A stretch of 64,000 nucleotides of DNA from Adenophora triphylla var. japonica (lineage: Eukaryota > Streptophyta > Magnoliopsida > Asterales > Campanulaceae). Where the stretch lies: the NCBI GenBank assembly GCA_022495995.1, contig JAFEMH010001248.1, positions 248,001-312,000 of the forward strand, given 5' to 3'. The notes beneath the pieces are model-generated. The model had not been told where the DNA came from. It did not search any database and worked only from the letters and a program-made list of their open reading frames with translations. The stretch's first letter is position 1. The number at the start of each line of letters is the position of its first letter. The position numbers were made by a program, and so were the translations under genes. Shown in pieces: positions 22,183 to 32,478 of the stretch.

Positions 22183-23250
22183 CGTTAGTACCCGGTCCGA
22201 AAAAGGTATTTTAAATGCTTGGCCCGGTTAATTAATAAGAAACCCTAAAAACCCTAAAAATTCATTAATTCGTCCGTACTGCGCCGTCATTGCTAGCGTG
22301 GAAGGTACGCGAGATAGAAGTGCCGATCGGCCCTTTACTCGTGGTATGGCCGATCGACCCTTTTATATAGAGCCGATCGACCCTTTAGCCCTTGTGCCGA
22401 TCGACCCTTCGTTGGCCCAGCCCAGATATCAAAGCATTATAAATAGGGGTGCCCGGCTCCCTACTTTCACACACAATTTCATACGGAGAAACGAGACTAC
22501 ACTTGTTTCACCCATAGTTCTTCTTATTCCCTTCGAATCGCCAAGATTCGACCCCAAAGTCTTGCTACAATTGGTAAGACTCTCTTTTTAATATTCTTGT
22601 TCTTTATTATTATTGTCTTTATTATTATTATTATTGTTTGCATGCTTAGTATATTTTAATTACTTTATTTCTTGCCTATGTCCTATATGCTAGATTTAGG
22701 GTTGTTTTAATATATTTAATTATGCATAGCCGAGGATGATCTAAGGTTTCACCCAAGAAACCCAATGGATCTAGGAATTATTTCTTACTTTCCACCTTAG
22801 TTATAATTATCCCATGATCAACAATCCCCCAAGGATGAACGTTGATTAGTGCACCTTCCAAGGGCCTAACTCAAAGGTTCTAGGGTGTGATCATCAATTA
22901 ATTCTTTCTCTCCCTCCTCCTTATGCATGATCCCGTTTCTTCTATCTATTCCCGTAAACACCGCACACAACCAACACCCCACATGCTAGAAAGACCGATC
23001 CGTCGGGCAATAGGAGTGATAGCGTTTCTTCTTCTGTTGTAACTTGACCCCCGAACCCAATTATATGTTTAGCCTTTTTTCAAAGCTTTGGGCTATATCA
23101 AAGTGGCGTGGCGACTCTCAAAATTAAACTAATATTTTAATATGGTTTAAGGCGAGTGTCACTAAATGAATATCCCATTTCGATTCGACTTTATATAATT
23201 ATTTATTTCAAACTTCCGAATGCGCGTTGCATCGGGACGGGGTATTCACA
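22183..23250 (+). repeat. Element I LTR, copy 3 (3' LTR)
   Basis: It matches copies 1 and 2 over its whole length. The first base reads C instead of T (CTACCGTTAG where CTACTGTTAG is expected), again a CTG to CCG change. TATAAATA at 22438-22445. It ends GGTATTCACA and is followed by AATGG. Confidence 0.9.
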
Positions 23251-23255
23251 AATGG
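23251..23255. other. 3' target-site duplication of Element I (AATGG)
   Basis: Same five bases as 124-128 and 6783-6787, directly after the LTR CA. Confidence 0.85.
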
Positions 23256-23817
23256 ATGCCCTATCAACAAAGAAAAATCTATTCTTCCATCCCCTATCAC
23301 TAGAAGACGTGGTGCTCATCAAGGAGTTCCTACCTGACCTTTTCTTAAAAAGATTCCTTTTTGAACCAAAGGGTTGGAGATCATACGAATACGCTATCTC
23401 ATGAAGCCCTAGATTTAACCCATTTTCCCTGTTCATTTTGATAACAAAAGAAAAAACTCTCCAAGCCGTGGGCATCAGTTGAGCATAGGCAAGATGGGTC
23501 TTTTGAAAAAACTCAGAAACCAGCGACGGGAAGGGGTAACTAAACCCTAGAAGAAAAGGATACTCGTGGAAACAAATCCATTTGGCAAAAACGAAGTCAG
23601 ATCTAAGGTTTACTGAGAAAGGATGAAAAATCGCGCCCTTGGGGAAGTAACATTGTTGTTTTAGTGATTCTTTTTGAGTATCAATAAACAAACAAGTCTC
23701 TTCATCCGGTTTTACAAGGATATTTTCACAAACGAAATCGGTAAGACTAACTTCTATGGGACCTTGTGGGGATGGGACACTCTTAGGTTTGGACGAAGAC
23801 CACCTGGTCCTACCCAT
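23256..23817 (-). pseudogene. PF04195-like (putative gypsy-type transposon) gene, exon 1, interrupted by Element I
   Basis: The frame starts at ATG 23817 (MGRTRWSSSKPKSVPSPQG) and stays open to the insertion site. It includes LPFPS-like SYPFPSLVSEFFQKTHLAYA, QLMPTAWRVFSFVI and SDRGWKNRFFFVDRAS, a layout typical of the plant 'putative gypsy-type' proteins (PF04195). Codons reading into the LTR after RAS are not part of the gene. Past the insertion it continues at 128 leftward in frame, so the gene was open when hit. Function of this family is unknown; it is usually transposon-borne. Assignment is by recalled pattern. Confidence 0.65.
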
Positions 23818-24720
23818 GGTTGACAGACGAAAGAAAAGAAGTAAACAATGAAAGAAGATAAGAAACGGAGAAATTTTACCTTGAAGAAGAACAGCGTCAT
23901 AAGCAAGCAGGGGTGAAAAGGAAGCTTTGAGAAGCTTAATAATCCTTCCAAGCGGTTATTAAAAAGAAAAAGAACTCTTTTTTTGAAAAAATTACTTTTT
24001 CCTAAGCATTTCACCCCAACCGTCCATTGTCGCCACGTATCCCTAAAACCGTCCCATCAGGCAAAGCTGGCAGTTGAGCATTTAATGGGGAGAAAAACAT
24101 TTGCCTCTTCAATTGCCAACATAGTCAAATGTTTTTGGGGACAAATTGTTGTGGGTATTTTTAAGCATGGTGACATCTTCAGTTGATCCTGCATGTCAAG
24201 ATGTTATTCCACTGTAAGTATTGTTTTAATATTTACTTATTTGATATTTCCTAATATCTTTATTCTTATTTTCCAGTAATTAAGAGAGAAGAATACGGGA
24301 TATTTCCTAGCACGTTCAAATACAGCTTCAACGGCAAGGACGACTTGGTCTCATGGATGTTGAAAAGGATAAAGATCATCTCCGAGATAGTAGGAACAAA
24401 CTCTTACCCTTTCTTATATTTAAGGGGAGGTTGAGACGGAAATGCACACACATTCTTATATGCACACACTCTACGCACAAGTTAATTGTAATCCTCTCCA
24501 TCCTCTTCCGAAGTTGTAACTCAATTATCATAGTGTAACTTTTAAGGTTGGAGACCTAACTCCCGGGGTTTTTTCTGAAGAGGTTGTCACCTCCAAGGTT
24601 TTCCTCATTAACAAATCGTGGTGTCATTCATTCTTTTCATGTCATTGTTCCATTTATTCGAATTCCACAGTCCCCTCCTTATTGTTTAATCCACACACTT
24701 GTCAAAGTTAAGATTCAACT
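23818..24720. other. Unassigned region, possible remnant of an LTR
   Basis: No gene is recognised. 23818-24015 would be the leader of the PF04195-like gene. 24540-24640 (GAAGAGGTTGTCACCTCCAAGG, ATCGTGGTGTCATTC) resembles the transcribed end of a copia-type LTR, but no mate or target duplication was found. The right edge abuts truncated RT of Element II at about 24721. Confidence 0.35.
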
Positions 24721-25389
24721 CTATTGTTTTTTCCACCAAAACACGTGTAGCAGTATGTCCCCCACGGATGGTAAAAGCAGTCTTGGCTTGATCCTCCTCG
24801 AATATTTTGATCTGATTGTATCCGGCGAACCCATCCACGAAGACTTTACCTCAAAATTTGCTGTGGTGTCGACTAGCATGTCGATGTTAGGCAGTGGGAA
24901 ATCATCTTTAGGGCTGGCCTTGTTGAGATCTCGGAAATCCACACAGCATCTGACCTTTCCATTGGCCTTGGTGACCGTCACGATGTTGAAGAGCCAAGTC
25001 GGGTTCTCAATCACTCTGATGAAACCAACTCGGAGCATTTTCTCAATCTCTTCTTTCACTTGCAAGGACCACTCTGGCTTGATCTTGCGCAGCTTCTGTT
25101 TGACAGGCTTGGATTTTGGATTTAGGGAAATTCTGTGCTCCACGATCAAGGGATCGAGTCCTGGCATGTCCTGGTATGACCAGGCGAACACGTCAACATA
25201 CTCCCGGAGGAGGCTTATCAGGGCTTCTTTTTCTGCATCTTTATCAATTGAGTTATTAACGTCTTTTAAGTTGTTTGTTAACTTATCAGTTGTTAAAGTG
25301 GCAATGAGAGGATACTCCGAAAGGTCAGACTTTTCAATAAACAAGAACGGAAATATATGGTTGGCTACATTATCATAGTCTTCCGGTGT
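24721..25389 (-). pseudogene. Element II (Tat Gypsy): truncated reverse transcriptase
   Basis: The frame 25344-24721 encodes LSEYPLIATLTTDKL, DVFAWSYQDMPGLDPLIVEH, KQKLRKIKPEWSLQVKEEIE and CCVDFRDLNKASPKDDFPLP, all RT N-terminal motifs, homologous to Element I but clearly diverged. A frameshift after FEVKSS hides the codons for DGFAGYNQIKIFEEDQ. The homology ends at about 24721, before YVDD. RNase H and INT are missing. Confidence 0.85.
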
Positions 25390-25401
25390 AAGGCCGTAGG
25401 A

Positions 25402-26679
25402 CTACTCAGAGGACTGGACTTTAACAAGGACTGACTCAGAGGGTTCGAGACCGGGTTTAGGGAGATGTGGGTGCAGGCCCAGCTTGTCTTCCATTTCCGC
25501 CTGGCTTTCCCTTGGTCCGGTGAAAGTTACCCAGTTCTTTAGTGGCATTGTTGGATGCTTGATGAGGGTTAGGGGGTCGAGAGGCTGGGCTTCTGCTGTC
25601 TCAATCATGGCGATCATGCTGTTTTCGGAGCCCAGGTCAATCAGGTTTGGCACCTCCATGACTTCTTCAAAAAGACTCTGTAGAGCGGGTCCACTAAGAG
25701 CGTCTTTTATGAATTCTGGTTCCTTCTTCTTTGGAGTTACTGTCTCGAATGTGGCCTCGGCGGCTGATCTGAACAATCTGTTTCCCGTGAAGAGTATCTT
25801 GAGTTGCTCTTCCATGTCTGGGATTCCCTTGAATGTGTACTCGTGCTGGATTGTGGTGGCAATTGGTCCAGGTAGAGTTGTGATGTCGAGGAACGCTCCT
25901 CTTATCGGATTCGCCTTGAGTCCTCTGAAATGCTTGAGGTCCCATGCTAGCTTTTCCATCCTTTCTGTAGTCTCTGTGCTAACTATCCTTGCTTCTTTAT
26001 CATCTTCATCAGCTCCACTTTCGGTCCCCTCAATTTCTTTGTCGGTTCCATTTGTCGGTCCCCTCCGTTCTGGCTCGGTTCCACTTGTCGGTCCCTCGAT
26101 TCTGCTGTCGGTTCCCTTGGTGAAGTAATGAGCGAGGTCTAAACTGTAAGGTCGGAGGTTGGGTGTGCCGTCGAAGGTTCCCCTTTTGCGGGTTGTTGCC
26201 TTGGTGCGGGCGAGCCTTTTGTTCTCCCTGATGTCAGCTGGTGTTGGCACATTACCGAGCCCCTGGACCGTGGTGTGGTCCTTGACTTCGATGACTTGTT
26301 GTTGGCCTTGTAACCTTTTGCTGAGCCCCAGTCCTGGGATGAAGTTCATGAGTTTCATCATCTTCATGGTGGGAGGAATCTTGTCTTGAAATAGTGGAAG
26401 GTCCATGTTGCATATTTGGATCTTGGAGGTCTCCAGAGTGAATCCAGTTAATGCCATGTCGTCGTTATGCTTGATTTCTAACACTAGGATGTCGTTGGTG
26501 CTGGTCCCCTCGGTGGTGATGCTATCGTCGTAGACTGTGGTTAGCTCGTTGCCTTGCATGAACTTGAGGCACTGGTGAAGGGTGGATGCCACGCCATTTA
26601 TCTGATGCAGCCAGGGTCGCCCCAGGATGGCTGTGAAAGTGATTAGAATGTCCAACACTTGGAATTCAGTGGGGATCAT
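25402..26679 (-). CDS. Element II: protease C-terminal part and pol linker
   Basis: A 425-aa open frame. Residues 1-40 end the protease (AILGRPWLHQINGVASTLHQ). A G-patch-like MKLMNFIPGLGLSKRLQG follows near residue 110. A charged linker has three imperfect copies of (I/R)EGPTSGTE near residues 185-215. The rest is the acidic linker leading to RT. It is separated from the protease N-terminus at 26692 by a single in-frame stop (TAG at about 26690), so the polyprotein was probably continuous. Confidence 0.8.
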   Translation of the reverse strand: MIPTEFQVLDILITFTAILGRPWLHQINGVASTLHQCLKFMQGNELTTVYDDSITTEGTSTNDILVLEIKHNDDMALTGFTLETSKIQICNMDLPLFQDKIPPTMKMMKLMNFIPGLGLSKRLQGQQQVIEVKDHTTVQGLGNVPTPADIRENKRLARTKATTRKRGTFDGTPNLRPYSLDLAHYFTKGTDSRIEGPTSGTEPERRGPTNGTDKEIEGTESGADEDDKEARIVSTETTERMEKLAWDLKHFRGLKANPIRGAFLDITTLPGPIATTIQHEYTFKGIPDMEEQLKILFTGNRLFRSAAEATFETVTPKKKEPEFIKDALSGPALQSLFEEVMEVPNLIDLGSENSMIAMIETAEAQPLDPLTLIKHPTMPLKNWVTFTGPRESQAEMEDKLGLHPHLPKPGLEPSESVLVKVQSSE

Positions 26680-26691
26680 CAGCTTGCCGAA

Positions 26692-27162
26692 CTAGATATT
26701 AAGAGTAGTAACCCCGAGAACTGTACGGGAAGTGGAGTCATAGGCCTTGATAGTGTGGACTGAAGGCTTCAGATCTGTGGGCTTGATGTCAAGCAGGTCC
26801 ATCATCTTGGCGGGCAAGACATTCTTTCTGGAACCTCCGTCTACCAACACGCGAGGAAGGCGACGCTCGTCCAGCTGGACTGTGATGTAGAGTGGCTCAT
26901 TGTGATCAGCCCCAAATTTTGGCAGGTCCAAATTTATTAAGGTCATAATGTTGCCGTAGTGGATGTTGTCGATCATCTGAATGACTTCGTCTGGGGTTGC
27001 GTCCACGGGGACCATGGTACGGGCCAGACTTTCCTCTAGCTTGAGCTTGAGCTTGTGAGAATATGAGGATGTGTGTAGGGACGAAAGGGAAATGTTCGCC
27101 TGGGTCTGCTTGAGTTGAGTGAGGATCGGGTCCTCTTTCACGGAACTTGTGTCTTCGGGCAT
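26692..27162 (-). pseudogene. Element II: protease N-terminal part
   Basis: It begins with the conserved KEDPILTQLKQTQANISL, then LPKFGADHNEPLYITVQLDERRLPRVLVDGGS, the retropepsin active site (DGGS). The residues after it read RKNVLP where the family has AVNVLP, so Ala-Val is replaced by Arg-Lys. A stop separates it from 25402-26679. Upstream, codons for VLTRSRQ mark the usual gag/pro boundary. Confidence 0.8.
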
Positions 27163-27832
27163 GCCGGGTTACGGTTCTGGCTCTGCTGGATTTTTAGTGG
27201 CCTTAGGTGGTATTGCATGGATTTGCCTCGATCGGGTTAGAACGCTGACATCAGGCTTGGTCCCTTCTGAACAGGTTGCTCTGAGTTGAGCCATAGTCAG
27301 AGGAGGATTCCTCGTAGCATAGGGCCATATGTCTTCCCTCAATTCATTGATTGTAGATGTGTTCTCGGGAGCTTCGGCAGCTTTCCGGATTCTGTCCTAG
27401 GATACTGGCTTGGGTGCCTCCGTGGGGAGGTAGCCTACGATTTGACGCAACTGTTGCGCAACAGTGGTTGCCAGAACTGAACTGTTCGTTGCTGACCCTC
27501 CGGGGGAGGTTGGAGAGTTCTTGGTTCAAGCGAACAGTCTCCTTGATCTCTTCACGGTATACCGCGCTCCTTTCCTTCTTGCTGAGCATGCTCAGGGCAT
27601 TCCGGAGTTGGGTCTGGCGATACTCATGGTTTGCTAATTTTTCTCCACTCTTGGCCCAGATTAACTTTCTTGCGGCAGAGCCTGCGTCGAGAGTTAGCGC
27701 CTGCGTTTCTTCCCACGTGAGAATAGTTAGTGCTTCTTTGAACTGCGTGCGGCAGTTTAGGTAAAACTCCATCGAGGAGAGCTTTCCCTTCTGTCTTATC
27801 TTAGTGGCGAGTATGTCAGAAGGTGAGTACAC
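27163..27832 (-). CDS. Unrecognised retroelement coding segment 1
   Basis: The frame 27832-27344 (162 aa) reads a helical, charged protein (KAGS-like AARKLIWAKSGEKLANHEYR, LSMLSKKERSAVYREEIKET, LNQELSNL). After a frameshift it seems to continue in sense through INELREDIWPYATRNPPLTM to the LTRSRQ boundary of Element II protease. This places it where a gag C-terminus should lie, but no Retrotrans_gag pattern or zinc knuckle is visible. Could be a divergent gag or an extra ORF. Function not known. Confidence 0.5.
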
Positions 27833-27928
27833 GGCTTCCCGAACATCTGCCCATGTAACTGGTTGCTGTCCCAGCTGATCGTTTCTGTAAACGAATGCCG
27901 CAGACTGTGAAATCTCCTTGAGAAGTTG

Positions 27929-28573
27929 TTAGAGATGTATTTCTATCTTTCTTTTCCTTTTGAATAGACCTTCCTCCCTGAGTTGGCCTTTTAGTTTGAG
28001 TGCGGAAACGATCCGTCCCCATCCTCCCAGGACCCTTGGGATTTCGGTTTTGTTGACTTCATGCCCGACTTGGAAGAGAATAGTTTCATCGTCTTCGTCG
28101 TCGCTTTCACAGAGAACTTGCTTTCCTCGGGGAGGTAAGCGCTGGTATTCATTCTGCTGTGTCATTCTATCTCCTAGGTCATTGGGACCGTTGACCACCC
28201 TCCCTTGACACAGGGGGTTGGATGAGAACAGGCGGTAGTCCAGGAAGTTCTCGTGACCAAAACCCTTGAGGTCGAACTGGTCTAGAGTGGCCTCTAGCTT
28301 TCTGTCTGAAGCTGCTTGTGACACTTTAAGGGCTTGGTCTCTGTGGGTCTTTTGAGCTTGGTTTTCGTCCCAGAGATGGTTCTCTTGAGCGGCTAGTTCC
28401 ATGAGGGCTTTCCTTGCGAGAGCTAAGCAGTCTCCGTAGGTGCGTGCCATCTGACTAGTGTCTAGAACTGTGATCACATCCAAATCCCCGAATGGCGGGA
28501 ACACTTGGATTATGTTGACGAAGGAAGTCGGGCTGGGACATTCCATGCGGCCTTCCTTGATCTCGGTTACCAA
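27929..28573 (-). CDS. Unrecognised retroelement coding segment 2
   Basis: A 214-aa open frame: VFPPFGDLDVITVLDTSQMA, then a long helical part (CLALARKALMELAAQENHLW), then an acidic patch ESDDEDDET and a basic end FKRKRKIEI. It is followed within 100 bases by segment 1 and preceded by segment 3 in matching orientation. It may be the middle of one protein broken by small indels. No recognised family. Confidence 0.5.
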   Translation of the reverse strand: MVTEIKEGRMECPSPTSFVNIIQVFPPFGDLDVITVLDTSQMARTYGDCLALARKALMELAAQENHLWDENQAQKTHRDQALKVSQAASDRKLEATLDQFDLKGFGHENFLDYRLFSSNPLCQGRVVNGPNDLGDRMTQQNEYQRLPPRGKQVLCESDDEDDETILFQVGHEVNKTEIPRVLGGWGRIVSALKLKGQLREEGLFKRKRKIEIHL

Positions 28574-28602
28574 GAAGTTCGCCCATATCTGTTTGATTGA
28601 AC

Positions 28603-29640
28603 CTACGGGGTGTTGAATTCTGCGATGTTGATAGTCTCGTGATCTCGCTGGATCGCCAAGTCTATCAGAGCTAGCAGTTTGCTGGCAGGATGCCTGAATC
28701 CGTGGTCGTGACGACTGGGAGCAGAATCGAACTTGAGCATGTTGATGCTGAGGTGGACATTTCCCTCATCGGAAGCTGACTCTGTCTTGCGGGGAAGACT
28801 TTCACAGATGTTTTCGGGGTGGCTGCCAGAAGCATTCCCGAGGTTGATCTGATTTGTAGCGGGGTGGGGAGCTTTGTCTCCTTCGATGTTGCCCTTATCC
28901 TTGGCGGCGCTTGTGGCTTTAAGCTTGACTGACGACACGGGCCGGTTGCCACTGGGCTGGTAGTTGGAAGTGATGATGAGCTCTGAGCTCGATTAGCCAG
29001 GGCCTCGTTTACCATGAGCAGGCAGTCGTCGAGGGTAAGTTTGGCATTGCAGAATCTGATAATAAGGACTGGATCCTTGGTATCATCAGGATATCTGGAA
29101 TAGATGATGTTGACGAAGTCGTCGTCAGTCACTTGATCAGAGGGGTTCTTTATCGTGTCAACCAGTTGCTTCCAATTGTCAGATAACTGCCTGTACTGGA
29201 CGTTGAGCTTGACAATTTCCATGGTGTTGGAGCCCTTGTCGTAGGTGACTTGATCGGAACGGGTGCCGTCCTCGAAACTGAGCATGTGAATGTAGGGATC
29301 TGCCCACGGATCTTCCGCGTCCTCGACTCCGGAGATTCCTGATTCGTCACCGTCTGACGGCTCAACCCAAACGTAAGGACGCCTCGCGTCCTGCTGCGCT
29401 GTTGGAGCTGCTAGGAAAACATCATGCCCTTCGCTGGAGAAAAGGGGCTCAACGGGTAGTTCCTCATGGAGGACATCCCATACAACTGCCATACATTCAT
29501 CACGAGTGTGACGATGCTTGTTGACCTTTATCACAAAAATCTCCTTGCCTGGTGGGGCCAGAGAGTAGGATTGAAGGATGCTGACAAATCTACGGTTTGA
29601 GACAGGGGTTTATGTGCCCGCATCATGGCGATGCTCATTA
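28603..29640 (-). CDS. Unrecognised retroelement coding segment 3
   Basis: Open from 29534 (MIKVNKHRHTRDECMAVVWD), with codons open further upstream through SYSLAPPGKEIFV near 29570. It contains an acidic stretch VEPSDGDESGISGVEDAEDP, then DDDFVNIIYSRYPDDTKDPV and AKLTLDDCLLMVNEALA. A frameshift near 28940 moves the sense to the frame 28938-28603 (111 aa). The upstream edge at 29640/29641 coincides with the start of the 15.86-kb duplication, so whether it once belonged to Element III or II cannot be decided here. Confidence 0.5.
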
Positions 29641-29692
29641 TTTCTTTCCATTCTGCCTCCAAATGTTGGAAATGACAGTTGAACTTGATGTA

Positions 29693-31057
29693 TCAGACTG
29701 CTTCAAGGTCTGCCTGCTCGAGGACGTTGACATAGTTAGCATCTCCGGACTCTGAGGGATTCTGAGGAGATTTGCCCCGATAGTCCCTTGGTCGATTTAA
29801 AGGAGGTAGCCCCGGTGCCTGGCTGCGGGCACGCTTGGCTACTGTCTCAGCTTCGTTTCTTATGAGGAAACTGTCCCCTCTGATGACTTCAAGATCTCCC
29901 TGCCGGTTAATGAACTTGACGCACTGATGGAGAGTGGAGGCTATGGCTTTCATGTGATGTAGCCAAGGGCGTCCCAACAGAGCTGTAAATTCGGATGGAA
30001 TGTCCATCACGTGGAATTTTGCTGGCACCATTTGGGTTTCGAACCAGAGTTCCAGAGTCACCGTCCCCAGGATGGGACGAGACGTGCTGTCGTAGGCCTT
30101 GATAGTCCGGGTTAACTGAATCAGGTGGCTTTCATTGATACGTAGGGCTCGCATCATGCTGAGAGGGAGGACGTTAACGGCTGACCTGTTGTCTAACAAT
30201 ACTCCGGGGAGTGATATGGTGTTGAGCTTGAGAGTGATGTAAAGAGCTTCATTGTGCTTCGAGGCATCTCTCGGTAGGTTTTCGTCACAGAAAGTGATCA
30301 TACTGCCATACAGTCGGGAATCGTAGATCTGGTCTCTATCCGGAGAAGGAGAGTCATCAAGCCATCCGTTTCCTGTTTTTCTCTTGCGAGGTAAAGCCTT
30401 TGCTGGAGCCTCGGGATTGTGTTGAGGCTGTTTGTGGCGCTTGCCGCCCTTGGTGAGCACGTTGATCGAGTGCGAGTGCCAAACTGAATTTGATCTTCCT
30501 TTGCTGGCCCGGGCTCTGGAGTTGGGCAGATTGAACCTTGGCTGATCCCGCAGGGGGTTAGGTTTCTGACTGGCAGTGAGATTATCAAAATCTGAGGTAT
30601 TCTGGTGCCCTGAGGCCTGAACTCTGGTGTCAGCAGGACTTTTCGGCTTTCCCACCCCTGTCTGCTCTAAAGCTGCATGGCCTGGGGGAAGGGAAGACTG
30701 GCTGGAGTAGAGTACGTAGTAGTCGAACCTCCTGGATGGCTCTCCGAGTGTACCCATACTGGTGTCTCCAGCTTCGCATCTTTCTCTCAGTTTCTGTTGA
30801 GAGGACTTCTTCTGTTTTCTCGGAGGATTGCTCCTGACCATGTCTTGGGACTCGTACTCCAGGCAGGCGAAGCAGTCACAAACATCGTAGCTGATGTGGA
30901 TATTTGATGAGGACCTGGCTGGAAGAGGCGGGGAAACTGGCTCTGCGGCAATCTTCTTGGGCACCCATTCAATGGCATTCACACTGTTGTTGTTCGGAAG
31001 GGGGTTTATGACTGTATTGGGTCCACGGGGACGCCCCAATTTTCCTTCCTCTATCAA
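29693..31057 (-). pseudogene. Element III (Tat Gypsy): gag C-terminus and aspartic protease
   Basis: A 454-aa open frame. The first 40% is gag C-terminus and linker (IEEGKLGRPRGPNTVINPLP, VLTKGGKRHK), then the protease: DENLPRDASKHNEALYITLK, active site LLDNRSAVNVLP, and ALLGRPWLHHMKAIASTLHQ. The active-site Gly is Arg here (DNRS), while the duplicate at 45.5-46.4 kb keeps DNGS. It ends at a TGA formed by TCTGA where the duplicate reads on. Confidence 0.8.
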
Positions 31058-31072
31058 GTTTTGGATTTCGTA

Positions 31073-32478
31073 TCATAACCCCATGCAGTTGTCGGTGGTA
31101 TGTCCATGATACTGATGGAAGGCGCAGTACTTGTTCTTGTCAGCATTGACTACGGGATTCTTGGGTTTGTAATTTGCAACGGGTTTAAGGAGACCTTCCT
31201 TGATTAACCCTTCCAGCATCTTGCTCAGTGGCATGTCCAACTTGTCGAAGTGTACGGCAGGCTGCTTCTGAGTGGAATTGTTGCTTTGTGGGACCGGGTT
31301 TCTGTTGCCCGACTGCTGTCCCTGATGGATGTAGTTGACAGACGTATCTTTCCCTTTGCCGGGGGCCGGTGCGGGATTGAATGCAACTGCCGATCGGTAT
31401 CTGTATGGCTGTGCAGTGGCCAACTTCTCCGTGAGATCCTTCTCAAATTGTGAGACGGCATTGACCATGGCCCGAAGATCTGGGAAGAAATGATGACTGA
31501 TGAGAGTTCTGATGGACGGTCTTAAGCAGGACTTGAACATCCGCATCTGTTCATCCTTGGAGAGTGGCTCCATCTCGGAGAGTTTCCAACTCCACCTCTT
31601 GTAGAATTCTCCGACGCTTTCCTCTGCTTTCTACTCAGTGGTGATTAAGTCCTCACGACTGGTTTCCCACTCTAAGTTGGATCGGTACCGCTCTAGGAAG
31701 ATGTTACTGATCTGATCCCAGGTGTGGCGATCCGCAGGCTTGACTCTCAGAAACCATCGTAACGCCGAACTCTTGAGAGTATGCTGGAAGTGACCGGCCA
31801 CTTGCTGGAGGGTTGCTCCTTTCGTTCTCATGCCGAGAACGTAGGTGTCGACATGCATTTGAGGACATTCGGTTCCTTCGAATCGGTCCATCTCCGGCAT
31901 TCTGAACTTGGCAGGGAGAGGCGTGACCATTCCCGGATCTGTGGATTTGAGCGTTTCTTGCTTTGAGCTGCTCATGGTGGCTTTCAGGTCTTTCACCTGT
32001 TCAACCATCCAGGCTAAGGTTGGGTCCAGTGGTGGACTGTGAGGCTCGGCGCTGGGTGCTACCATGTGAGCGATAGTGATTGGAGGTGGAAGGCTTGATA
32101 TATGTGGATATATGGGGGCCTTTTATGAACTGTATCGGGGTTTGTCCCCGGTGTTTTGGGATTCATGTATAGGCAATGGGATGAACCCAGGAGGGTATTG
32201 AAGGATATTGGCATCTATTTGAAATGGTCCAGCGGTGCGCTGGTGGTATGGAGTGATGGGAGTAGCACTGGCTTGACCATATATGACAGAGTTTCCCTGA
32301 GAGGTGGCAACGTGGAGCCTAGGTCAGCTGTTTCCTTGGTTCGAAGGCATCCCGTAAGTTTGCGGGGGAGGAACCTGGTTGAAGGTTTGAGGAACTGGTT
32401 TCGGGGAATCATCATCCTCGATCAGGACGAAAGTACCGTCTGACTGGGGGATAGCTATACCTCGCTCATTCAGAAGCT
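31073..32478 (-). pseudogene. Element III gag, main part
   Basis: 32478-32324 encodes LLNERGIAIPQSDGTFVLIE, continuing the gag start at 41111-40974 across the copia insertion. 32065-31631 has PAKFRMPEMDRFEG, GHFQHTLKSSALRWFL and DQISNIFLERYRSNLEWETS (Retrotrans_gag-type); an in-frame stop follows at about 31630. 31573-31073 continues with MRMFKSCLRPSIRTLISHHF and the C/H knuckle CAFHQYHGHTTDNC. Particle protein; one stop and one frameshift as read. Confidence 0.8.
32474..32478. other. Target-site duplication of copia A, left (AAGCT)
   Basis: AAGCT abuts the LTR; AAGTT abuts the other end at 40974-40978. One C/T difference. Removing the copia element and one copy restores a continuous gag frame (V-V-Q-L-L-N-E). 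Confidence 0.75.

Larger units (their letters stand above)
129..23250 (+). mobile_element. Element I: giant Tat-lineage Ty3/Gypsy LTR retrotransposon with internal tandem duplication
   Basis: The boundaries are TG...CA LTRs of about 1.07 kb, a 5-bp AATGG duplication, a PBS TGGCGACTCCGCTGGGGA and a G-rich PPT. The order LTR-gag-pro-RT-two RNase H domains-INT, the long 3' region and the antisense genes place it in the non-chromoviral Tat group (Ogre/Retand type). Total span is 23.1 kb; without the 6.6-kb duplication it would be about 16.5 kb, typical of giant Tat elements. All coding parts carry frameshifts, and the integrase motif lacks expected acidic residues, so it is not autonomous as read. 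Some of the damage may be sequence error. Confidence 0.9.

Noticed and set aside
23203..23255. C-terminus of the 204-aa frame reading into the LTR (CEYPVPMQRAFGS)
   Set aside because: This part is LTR sequence; the host frame ends at the insertion and resumes on the other side.
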